DNA of 64,000 nt from positions 1-64,000 of the forward strand of contig MHBK01000059.1 of the NCBI GenBank assembly GCA_001804865.1, read 5' to 3'. Origin of the DNA: Lentisphaerae bacterium GWF2_57_35 (GTDB taxonomy: Bacteria; Verrucomicrobiota; Kiritimatiellia; CAIQIC01; GWF2-57-35). The notes below the pieces were generated by a model. The model did no database searches, was not told the origin of the DNA, and was given only the letters and a program-made list of their open reading frames with translations. Position 1 is the stretch's first letter. Each line of letters starts with the position of its first letter. Positions 58,301 through 64,000 of the stretch are shown piece by piece. Made by a program: the position numbers and the translations under genes.

Positions 58301-58754
58301 TCATGTTGAAGATGATGCCCGGCGTCGATCCCGGCAGGCCGAGTTTCCGGTGCAACACATGAATCAGCACCCAGGCCCGCAGGTATTCCTCGAACGACTC
58401 GTGGATCTTCAATTCCTGCGACCACTCGACATTGTAGCCCTCGTCCTGCATGTCGATGCAGGGCTTCGAAACCTCCAGCTCGTCCAGGGTCTGCACGGTC
58501 TTCAGCTCCATGAACCGCGCCCCGCACAGCCAGGCGGCGATGAGGTTCTGCGCCATTTGCGAATGCGGACCGGCGGCCACGCCGAAAGGGGTTTCCAACG
58601 GATGTCCATACAGCGACAGCTTGAACGGATCGGCGGCGGAGGGCATAAAAAAGAGCGGTCTCGGAATGCCGAAAAGGGCGTTGAGGGCGGCAAGTTCGGT
58701 GAAGACCCATGCGGTAAGCTGGCGCGTTGACAGAGGTTGGAATTTATCCGACAT
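55380..58754 (-). CDS. ygfK: Putative selenate reductase subunit YgfK
   Basis: This 1124-residue iron-sulfur flavoprotein has an N-terminal dihydroorotate-dehydrogenase-like barrel (GVAAGPHSQMAQNLIAAWLC, GARFMELKTVQTLDELEVSK). A GltD-like part follows with cysteine clusters CIKAPCTDECPID and CNHKCENTC, the FAD loop IIGGGPCGLSAAYFL and the NAD loop VIGGGDVAMDCARTAARL. The C-terminal ferredoxin domain has CLDCHLMCSLCAGVCPN and CNECGNCATFCPT. E. coli YgfK (about 1030 residues) is required for selenate reduction and lies among purine-catabolism genes. ATG 58754 follows AAGGAG. The partner molybdoenzymes are not in this window, so the true electron acceptor is open. Confidence 0.9.
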   Translation of the reverse strand: MSDKFQPLSTRQLTAWVFTELAALNALFGIPRPLFFMPSAADPFKLSLYGHPLETPFGVAAGPHSQMAQNLIAAWLCGARFMELKTVQTLDELEVSKPCIDMQDEGYNVEWSQELKIHESFEEYLRAWVLIHVLHRKLGLPGSTPGIIFNMSAGYNLEGLLKPNVQWFLEKMKDAGDALSACTEAVAEFFPEVRDIPIPSCLSDSITLSTMHGCPPDEIGKISAYLIEERGLHTNVKLNPTLLGPERLRRILNQELGFKDITAPDAAFGHDLKYPDAVKLLHDLRGRAERRGVIFGVKLSNTLEVENHRKAFDAKEKMMYMSGRPLQALTVHLAAQLSEEFGGRLLMSYAGGADAFNAAALLAAGMKTITVCSDLLKTGGYLRLLQYLEQTAAAFRETGAQDLPAFIRARAGSTETSLEACALANLQQHARNTLSDRTLQKETFDLTRTKTSRKLDLFDCIKAPCTDECPIDQKVPQYMACVREGRYDDAIAVIREDNPLPSILGRACNHKCENTCVRSHLDEPLAIREIKRFVMDQEKKPQYRKKAAPRPAKVAIIGGGPCGLSAAYFLTQAGYPASVFEARPYPGGMVSGSIPGYRATDAAIEQDLEIVRNLGVDLRCNQKAGRDFTLAGLRKDGFKYIVMAAGAQLGQRLNLEGEHAEGVFDGLEFLRAVREKKAPKIGPSVGVIGGGDVAMDCARTAARLTHGTVSIVYRRTIDQMPAQREELQGLLEEGIPILSLLAPKALELQNGKLIALRCAKMQLGEPDASGRRRPVETSSEEVLPLDTLIVAIGQQPLLDFFGQSDIQLNRKGYIHVDPDTMETSFPDVFAGGDAVLDGPETIVKAMSDGRKIAQSIRRREEPNYIGPLPTLGVPGDTIDAVALIRRKAHREFRTAIPHLPKTNRHQFDEIVQTLPEEAARQEAARCLDCHLMCSLCAGVCPNRAIVTYQNKLFAVELPELQRVGTGFSVIGKIPFRVAQPFQVAVQTDFCNECGNCATFCPTAGRPYRNKPRLYLKFSEFNAESDNAFMVFRRNDDWALQARFAGATHGLALKGKGLTYANTRFTAQLDAESWAIEKIAYTPLCADGEPLSLLPAARMAVLLNGIRESLPYLPTAGEVDIMTPS

Positions 58755-58844
58755 ATCTTTCTCCTTACATCCTGGAAGTAATGCCCAACCTATACCCGGA
58801 GCAAAGAAAAGTATAAAGCGCGAATAACGTCGTCCGGATCGGCA

Positions 58845-59028
58845 GGTGCATCCTGACACGGCCGCAGATTCATTCCGTTCAATAAGGATCGGGCTTGCGA
58901 AATGGAGCCGGAGCGACCTCGCCCCGGCAGCGGGGCCATGTGGCCCCGCCTCCAGCAGTCACGGGCCAGTTTATCCCCAGGCGCCTGTTTTCTGCGGCAG
59001 TCATGATGCGGGCCGCATCAAGATGCCC
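58845..59028. mobile_element. Diverged MITE-like relative with similar terminal repeats
   Basis: The left end GGTGCATCCTGACACGGCC and right end (reverse complement GGGCATCTTGATGCGGCC) resemble the 138-bp MITE ends. The 184-bp body is different and contains two GC-rich hairpins (GCCCC-GGCA-GGGGC type and GGGGCC-ATGT-GGCCCC). No clean target duplication is visible. It separates ygfK from the phosphoribosyltransferase gene. Confidence 0.5.
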
Positions 59029-59030
59029 GA

Positions 59031-59732
59031 TCACCGTCCGGTTTTCTCGCGAAACGCTTTCAGTTGGGCGGCGGCTTCCTGCTCGGTCACATCGCTCCAT
59101 TGCCGGTAGGCGTCGGCCACGGCAAAGCTCCAGCCGAACCGGACGTTCGCGCAAAATATCTGCGGCCCATACGCCAGCAGATCGAGAAGGGAGCGATCGT
59201 GCCCGGTGGGGACGGCCACGATGACGCGCTGGGCTCCTTGATTTCCAACCGCTTTGACGGCGGCTTTCATGGTGATCCCTGAAGCCAGACCGTCGTCGAT
59301 CAAAACGACGGATTCGCCCGTTAAGGCCAGTGGAGGCCGATCGGCGCGGAAGAGGGCTGTGCGCCGCCTGACCTTCTCCCGGGTTTGGGCGATGCCGCGC
59401 GCGACGGTGTCGGCGCTCAATCCGCATTCCCGAATAAACGCTTCGTTCAGCTCGACCGTGCCGTCGAACGCCACGGCGCCGTAGCCGGCTTCCGAATTGG
59501 CCGGCAACGCGATCTTGCTGACCACGGCTGCCTCCAGGCGCAGGCCGAGCGTCCCGGCGATCCGGATCGCCACCGGAATGCCGCCAGATGGAATGGCCAG
59601 GAGCAGCGGCTGCCCGCTCGATTCGCCCTCCAGCAATCCGGCTAGTCTTGCGCCGGCATCGGCGCGATCGGCAAACACGCCGATGCGCCGGCGCAGGTCC
59701 GGACAATCGATCCATTGGGGCGCCGCGCTCAT
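59031..59732 (-). CDS. Phosphoribosyltransferase-domain protein
   Basis: This 233-residue type I phosphoribosyltransferase fold has the PRPP-binding motif VVLIDDGLASGITMKAAVKA near residue 150. It carries LAIPSGGIPVAIRIAGTLGL and the substrate-side LELNEAFIREC-type region. Such proteins are often annotated as uncharacterised PRTs next to hydrolases or erythromycin-esterase genes; no typical hypoxanthine, adenine or uracil signature is clear. GGGAGG precedes ATG 59732. It is divergent from the methyltransferase gene. Confidence 0.85.
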   Translation of the reverse strand: MSAAPQWIDCPDLRRRIGVFADRADAGARLAGLLEGESSGQPLLLAIPSGGIPVAIRIAGTLGLRLEAAVVSKIALPANSEAGYGAVAFDGTVELNEAFIRECGLSADTVARGIAQTREKVRRRTALFRADRPPLALTGESVVLIDDGLASGITMKAAVKAVGNQGAQRVIVAVPTGHDRSLLDLLAYGPQIFCANVRFGWSFAVADAYRQWSDVTEQEAAAQLKAFREKTGR

Positions 59733-59817
59733 TCGTCCTCCCTTCGCTCAATGGTTGGCCTGTACCGACAGATATACTATAGTGTGTGATGAAATGTTTG
59801 ACGGGGAGGAAAAACAA

Positions 59818-60378
59818 ATGACGCATCATGTATGTCCGTTTTGGGTTGGGTATTTGCTGGCGAGTCCTTTGCGCCGATTGATTCAAGATCCCGATACGAT
59901 TCTGCGGCCCTATGTCGCCACCGGAATGACGGTGCTCGAAATCGGGCCGGCCATGGGATTTTTTACCTTGCCCCTGGCGAACATGGTGGGCCCTCGCGGT
60001 AAAGTCGTTGCCGTGGATGTGCAGGAAAAAATGATTCGCGCGCTTCAAGCCCGCGCGGCCAAAGCCGGCGTGGGCGATCGAATTACGGCGCGGGTTTGCG
60101 AAGAGACCTCGCTCGGGTTGAACGAATTCGACGGCCAAATCGATTTTGCGCTGGCGTTTGCGGTGGTCCACGAGGTTCCCGAAGCTGCCGGCCTTTTTGC
60201 CGACATCGCGCGCATGCTGAAGCCCGGCGGCAAGCTTATGGCGGCCGAGCCCAAAGGGCATGTTTCGCTTTCGAAGTTCGAGCAAACGCTGGGCTTGGCC
60301 GGTCCCAAGGGCTTCTCCATAGACGCCAGACCCCGGATCACGCACAGCCATGCCGCCTTGTTGATTAGAAAGCCTTAG
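59818..60378 (+). CDS. Class I SAM-dependent methyltransferase
   Basis: This 186-residue protein has the Rossmann SAM motif VLEIGPAMGFFTLPLANMVG, the acidic motif VVAVDVQEKMI, and the later motif DFALAFAVVHEVP. The N-terminal CPFWVGYLLASPLRR and the fold resemble UbiE/small-molecule methyltransferases. The substrate is unknown. ATG 59818 is preferred because GGGGAGG lies eight bases before it. It ends 118 bases before pdxB on the same strand. Confidence 0.85.
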   Translation: MTHHVCPFWVGYLLASPLRRLIQDPDTILRPYVATGMTVLEIGPAMGFFTLPLANMVGPRGKVVAVDVQEKMIRALQARAAKAGVGDRITARVCEETSLGLNEFDGQIDFALAFAVVHEVPEAAGLFADIARMLKPGGKLMAAEPKGHVSLSKFEQTLGLAGPKGFSIDARPRITHSHAALLIRKP

Positions 60379-60496
60379 GCCCTATTTTTCAGTGCGCAAA
60401 GCTTACGCCACGAGTCAAAGGGTTTCAACTGCCGGGGACTTTTTTGAGGGAATTTTCCGGCTTGCCGAAAGCGTGAAGGGCGTCCACAATTCCGGG

Positions 60497-61648
60497 GTGA
60501 AAATTGTATGCGCATCCAGTGTATTGTTTGCCCGGGAAGCTTTTGGGACGCTTGGCGAAACCGTCGTGGTCCCGGATGCCGCCATTTCCCCGTCCGACCT
60601 CAAAGATGCCGATGCGTTGATTGTCCGCTCGAAAACCCTGGTCAATGAACGGTTGATCGAAAACACCCGGTTGAGTTTTGTCGGTACGGCGACGGCGGGG
60701 ACGGATCATTTCGATGTGGATTATCTGAACCACATTCCCCTGGCCTGGTGCGCGGCGCCGGGCTGTAATGCCAATAGCGTGGCGGAGTATTTCGCAACGG
60801 CCGCGCTTTGCCTGGCGCATCGAAAAGGCTTTGAGCTGGCCGGAAAAAAAGTTGGCGTGATCGGCGTGGGGCAGGTGGGGTCCCGGGTGGTCCAGAAGGC
60901 CGAATTTCTGGGCATGACGGCTTTGCGAAACGATCCGCCGCTTCAACTGGCCACCGGCGATCCGCTGTTTCTTCCCCTCGAACAGGTTCTTGCGGAGGCC
61001 GACCTGTTGACCCTGCATGTGCCCTTGGAGAATGGGGGGCGCCATCCCACGAATCAGATGGCCAATTGCAAGTTCTTTGCCGGCGTAAAACCGGGATGCT
61101 TTTTCGTGAATGCCTCGCGAGGCGAGGTAGTCGAAACCGACAGCCTGCTCTATGCGCTGGAGCACGGCGCCGTGCGATATTCCGTGCTGGATGTCTGGGA
61201 AAACGAGCCGGTAATTTCGCGGGCCTTGTTGAATAAAACGGAGTTGGGCACGCCTCATATCGCCGGCTATTCTTTTGAAGGACGCTTGAATGGAACCCTG
61301 GCCGTCTATCGTGAGTTGTGCCATTTCTTGGAAGTGGAACCGGTGTGGAAGCCCGAAGAGCAGCTCTTCCCCAAGGCCCCGGAGATCAAGTTGGATGCGC
61401 AAGGACTCTCCGACGAAACCGCGCTGTGGGAAATCGTTCGCCAGGCTTACGACATCGAAAAGGACGATGCGGCCCTGCGGCAAGGCCCCACGGACAGCGA
61501 TGCCGCTTGGGGGATGCATTTCAACTCGTTGCGCCGGAATTATGCGTCGCGCCGCGAATTTTCGGCGATCCGGATCCAGCTTCGGCATGCAGGAACGGAG
61601 CTGCTGGAAAAAACGGCGGCGCTCGGTTTCCAGATAGCCGCATTTTAA
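60497..61648 (+). CDS. pdxB: Erythronate-4-phosphate dehydrogenase
   Basis: This 383-residue D-2-hydroxyacid dehydrogenase oxidises 4-phosphoerythronate in pyridoxal phosphate synthesis. Motifs are GVIGVGQVGSRVVQKAEFLG (NAD binding), VNASRGEVVETDSL (catalytic Arg) and LGTPHIAGYSFEGR (catalytic His). The C-terminal ~70 residues are the PdxB dimerisation domain, which other family members lack. The GTG at 60497 (VKIVCASSVLFA) is chosen to match PdxB N-termini; the frame is open further upstream. Confidence 0.9.
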   Translation: MKIVCASSVLFAREAFGTLGETVVVPDAAISPSDLKDADALIVRSKTLVNERLIENTRLSFVGTATAGTDHFDVDYLNHIPLAWCAAPGCNANSVAEYFATAALCLAHRKGFELAGKKVGVIGVGQVGSRVVQKAEFLGMTALRNDPPLQLATGDPLFLPLEQVLAEADLLTLHVPLENGGRHPTNQMANCKFFAGVKPGCFFVNASRGEVVETDSLLYALEHGAVRYSVLDVWENEPVISRALLNKTELGTPHIAGYSFEGRLNGTLAVYRELCHFLEVEPVWKPEEQLFPKAPEIKLDAQGLSDETALWEIVRQAYDIEKDDAALRQGPTDSDAAWGMHFNSLRRNYASRREFSAIRIQLRHAGTELLEKTAALGFQIAAF

Positions 61649-61660
61649 GCGGTCCGCCGC

Positions 61661-62146
61661 CTATTTCGTTTTACGAACGCCTCCCGGCAGGCAGAACAAC
61701 CCCAGCAGTCCGCCCAGGAAAAAAATAAACGCCAGCAAACCGGGGATTAACCGCCCTGGAAAGCCCAGCAGCAATAATCCGCCGGCCAAAAGGCCAAAAA
61801 TACCCAGACCGATCAGCCCGCCTTTCAGAAAAGCCGCAAGAAACGCGGGATATCCTTCCACGGGGAAACCCTGAGGCGGCTCTTCGTCGGCGGGCGGTTC
61901 GAAATCGTCGGGCAGCGCAATCGAGCCGCATCCGACCTTCTCCAGGACTTTTTGCGCCCGGGGCAGGTCTTCTTTGCGGACCATCAGGCGGACGCCGCCG
62001 GAGGCGCCCGTGATGCCGGAATAAACGTTCTGAGTCAGCTCGTCCGCCACAAAGGATTCAATGCCCTCGGACTGCAACAGTCCCTGGCTGACTTCCGCTT
62101 CTTCGGCCTTCAGAAAACGAGCGGCGATGATCAGTTCGTCTTTCAT
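61661..62146 (-). CDS. DUF2007-domain membrane protein
   Basis: This 161-residue protein has an N-terminal DUF2007 domain (IIAARFLKAEEAEVSQGLLQ, GIESFVADELTQNVYSGITG, VRLMVRKEDLPRAQKVLEKV) of the ferredoxin-like type once called putative signal-transducing. An acidic proline linker and two membrane segments follow (GGLIGLGIFGLLAGGLLLLG, FIFFLGGLLGLFCL). AAGGCG precedes ATG 62146. It converges with pdxB, 12 bases between stops. Function unknown. Confidence 0.8.
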   Translation of the reverse strand: MKDELIIAARFLKAEEAEVSQGLLQSEGIESFVADELTQNVYSGITGASGGVRLMVRKEDLPRAQKVLEKVGCGSIALPDDFEPPADEEPPQGFPVEGYPAFLAAFLKGGLIGLGIFGLLAGGLLLLGFPGRLIPGLLAFIFFLGGLLGLFCLPGGVRKTK

Positions 62147-62202
62147 ACGCCTTACTGTACTCCAGATAGAGCGGAGGGGAAAGTCCTCTGAAAGCGGGGT
62201 CC

Positions 62203-63393
62203 TTAAATCAGCCCTTGTGAATAGGCGGTCACGAAAATGACGCCAAGGGCCGTCCAGGCCAGCAACACGACCCGGCTCGCTTTGGGCCAAAGCGGACAGG
62301 CAAGGGATATGACGAAAAGCAACAAGACGTTGGCATAGACGCGCAGAAGATTCGGGTAATAAGCGAGGACCGTTATCCTCGCGCAGATAAAAAAGGCGGC
62401 ATAGACCAGAACGCACGGCAACGCAAAGCGCAACCCGCCCCGGGCGCCGGTGGAGAGAAGCAGGAAGCCGAGCGTCGCACATAAAAGAAGAAAGACCGCC
62501 GAATCGAACAGCCATTTTGCATTAAACGGGCCGGCGGAAACGGACATAAATTTTTGGACGAGGCCCGCTCCGGGAAGAGTGAAATTCTCCAGGATGCCCG
62601 AGGTGCTGCCGACGGATGGAACATGGTAAAAGACAAAGAGGTTCCACAGGATAACCGGAATGCATCCCCAAAGCATGGCGCCTGCGCAACGGAACTGTTT
62701 GTTGAACAGCAAGGGAAGGGCGAGCGCTCCCGCCGCCGCCAGCATCGTTTCGTGCGTCAAGCCGGCCAACCCATACCAGAGAGCCGCAGACTTGTAGCGT
62801 TGGCGTGTAAAGGCCAGCAGCGTCAGGGCCAGAAACAGAGAGGCCATAAGATCGGACGTCGTCAAAAGCAGGGAACACCAGAAACCCGGGATGCCAAGAA
62901 CGAACAGGGCGCCCCGCGTCGATGAGCGTTTATCGGCGAGAAGCCGGGCGACGACGACGACCAGGGAAACGAAACAAACCGCATTGATGATAACCAGCAT
63001 GAACGGTATGACGGAATGCCGGCCAAGAGAAAGGGCGTATCCCAGCATCGGGAATAAGATCCGGCGGTAACGATATCGGGGATTGTCGAGCGAGGCGAGC
63101 GATTGGGCGTGCGACAGAAACGGGTCCAGGGCGATCGAGAGAAAAAACTGGCCGTCATAGCCGACTTCGCCCTGCGCCCGCACGCCTTCATCGGGCGTCA
63201 AATAGGGCGAATGAGGTAAAACCGCGCCGATGCGATAGAAGCCAAGAATATCCCCGTTAAACGAGCCGGCGTAGTTCCAGAGCAAGACGCTCGACGCCAA
63301 GAAGGCGGCGACGATGCCCACAAGATAGTAGTTTGCACTTCTCGTCTTCGGCGTGCAAAGGCCGCTGCTTCTTGATATCAGGGTTTCTATCAT
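62203..63393 (-). CDS. GT-C-like polytopic membrane protein of surface-glycopolymer type
   Basis: This 396-residue protein has about 10-12 membrane segments. The first extracytoplasmic loop carries NGDILGFYRIGAVLPHSPYL and EVGYDGQFFLSIALDP, then NPRYRYRRILFPML, the pattern of membrane proteins tied to cell-surface glycopolymer formation. They are thought to be GT-C-like glycosyltransferases using lipid-linked sugars. LTHETMLAAAGALALPLL in the middle of the protein is also typical. It lies 56 bases upstream of the DUF2007 gene on the same strand. Donor and acceptor are unknown. Confidence 0.75.
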   Translation of the reverse strand: MIETLISRSSGLCTPKTRSANYYLVGIVAAFLASSVLLWNYAGSFNGDILGFYRIGAVLPHSPYLTPDEGVRAQGEVGYDGQFFLSIALDPFLSHAQSLASLDNPRYRYRRILFPMLGYALSLGRHSVIPFMLVIINAVCFVSLVVVVARLLADKRSSTRGALFVLGIPGFWCSLLLTTSDLMASLFLALTLLAFTRQRYKSAALWYGLAGLTHETMLAAAGALALPLLFNKQFRCAGAMLWGCIPVILWNLFVFYHVPSVGSTSGILENFTLPGAGLVQKFMSVSAGPFNAKWLFDSAVFLLLCATLGFLLLSTGARGGLRFALPCVLVYAAFFICARITVLAYYPNLLRVYANVLLLFVISLACPLWPKASRVVLLAWTALGVIFVTAYSQGLI

Positions 63394-63793
63394 GCGTCAT
63401 ACTATCCGCTAGAAATGCGAAAAGGCCAATACGAGTATCGCGTCCCTGATCTGGCTTTTTTTCGAAGAGGAAACGCCGAAGAGATTAACGCAAAGAACGC
63501 GAAGCCAAGCCGCGCAAAGCTCGCGAAGGGAAGAGCGTTTGAGTTGGGCGGATATAAAAGACAAAGATTATCAATAATGTGCAGGAGAATAGGATTTGCC
63601 TTGTCCGCCTGACATCATTTGTAAAAGCGCATATAAATAAGCACGAAAATCGTTGGACGGTTATGAAGCGACAATAACAGGCTTGACGCAAAAGATAAAG
63701 TATATCAATATGCTGGCTTAACGCGAGTCGGGTTTATCATCTCGTCGGACCCCCATTGTGCGGCCGGCCGGAGCATTCATAAGGAGAGATCGT
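63394..63793. other. Intergenic region with GCAAAG/GCGAAG-type repeat tract
   Basis: No gene is supported. Around 63488-63535 the units AACGCAAAG, AACGCGAAG, CGCGCAAAG and CTCGCGAAG follow each other, a short degenerate direct repeat. AAGGAGAG at 63781 is the ribosome site of the next gene. Confidence 0.5.
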
Positions 63794-64000
63794 ATGCGAA
63801 GTCATGTGAGTTGTCAGGCGCTGGGGATGTGTTGCATCTTGGCGGCCATGGTTACGGGAGCCTCGGCTGCCGATCGTTATGTCTCGCCCACGGGAAGCAA
63901 TATCCCCCCCTACGCCAGTTGGGCGACGGCGGCCCAGGTTATTCAGACCGCGGTGGATGCCGCCGCGGCTGGAGAAACGGTTTGGGTGGCTGAAGGCCAT
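63794..64000 (+). CDS. Secreted beta-helix protein, N-terminal part only
   Basis: Sixty-nine codons are inside the window. ATG 63794 follows AAGGAGAG. The signal peptide ends near ASAADR, and the mature start RYVSPTGSNIPPYASWATAA followed by QVIQTAVDAAAAGETVWVAE is the usual opening of parallel beta-helix surface proteins in this group. The gene runs off the right edge of the window. Confidence 0.82.
   Translation, partial: MRSHVSCQALGMCCILAAMVTGASAADRYVSPTGSNIPPYASWATAAQVIQTAVDAAAAGETVWVAEGH

Noticed and set aside
56571..58730. 719-residue plus-strand frame
   Set aside because: Antisense of ygfK, which has complete cofactor motifs.
63737..64000. 87-residue minus-strand frame at the window end
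   Set aside because: Antisense of the new secreted protein gene that has a ribosome site and signal peptide.

Overview
The window looks like a chromosomal stretch of a bacterium of the PVC group, most likely Kiritimatiellota or Verrucomicrobiota. The grounds are a GC-rich coding style, many Sec-exported parallel beta-helix proteins, calcium-type repeats followed by a recurring C-terminal module, a YgfK homologue, a free-standing four-helix-bundle protein, and a heavy load of small palindromic intergenic repeats. No rRNA, tRNA, CRISPR array, phage gene or transposase gene was found. Taxonomy is inference: no marker gene was compared.

Layout. Bases 1-21365 are an exopolysaccharide locus. One long minus-strand operon (21365 to 7814) reads: three enzymes for a 2,3-diacetamido-type uronic acid sugar nucleotide (Gfo/Idh/MocA dehydrogenase, left-handed beta-helix acetyltransferase, DegT aminotransferase), Wza-like export lipoprotein, Wzz/CpsD-like protein with a changed P-loop, initiating sugar transferase, GT2, polysaccharide-deacetylase-like protein, GT4, Wzy-like polymerase, GT4. 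Several joins are 4-base ATGA overlaps. Beside it lie an AT-richer FkbM methyltransferase, a Wzx-like flippase and two related beta-helix proteins. Bases 21533-30700 hold an FN3 surface protein, an aminotransferase, prepilin peptidase, aroE, two tandem beta-helix paralogues and leuA with a complete leucine attenuator. Bases 31200-35221 hold two exported Hcp-family proteins and a large Gly-rich beta-helix protein. Bases 35435-44507 hold an FAD oxidoreductase, an exported phosphatidylserine-decarboxylase-like protein, a four-helix-bundle protein, hydrolases and an MFS-PlsC-AMP-ligase fusion.

Bases 44500-48281 are the most system-like part. A divergent sigma-54 activator faces a near-consensus sigma-54 promoter driving a small membrane protein, a VIT/VWA surface protein and a rhombosortase-like protease. 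The VIT/VWA gene is broken: its proline-rich linker and hydrophobic/basic anchor tail survive out of frame. The rest (48373-64000) holds an exported RCC1-repeat protein, an SdiA-regulated-type protein, an outer-membrane barrel, a PlsC-GNAT fusion, ygfK, a phosphoribosyltransferase, a methyltransferase, pdxB, a DUF2007 protein, a GT-C-like membrane protein and the start of another beta-helix protein.

The gaps are full of structured repeats. Three families (A, B, C) share one design: two neighbouring hairpins whose loops are complementary, usually inside an outer inverted repeat. A 138-bp MITE-like element with 22-bp terminal inverted repeats occurs twice, about 20 kb apart and inverted. One copy sits inside a family-A repeat with a clean 9-bp target-site duplication, and its core has the same complementary-loop hairpins.
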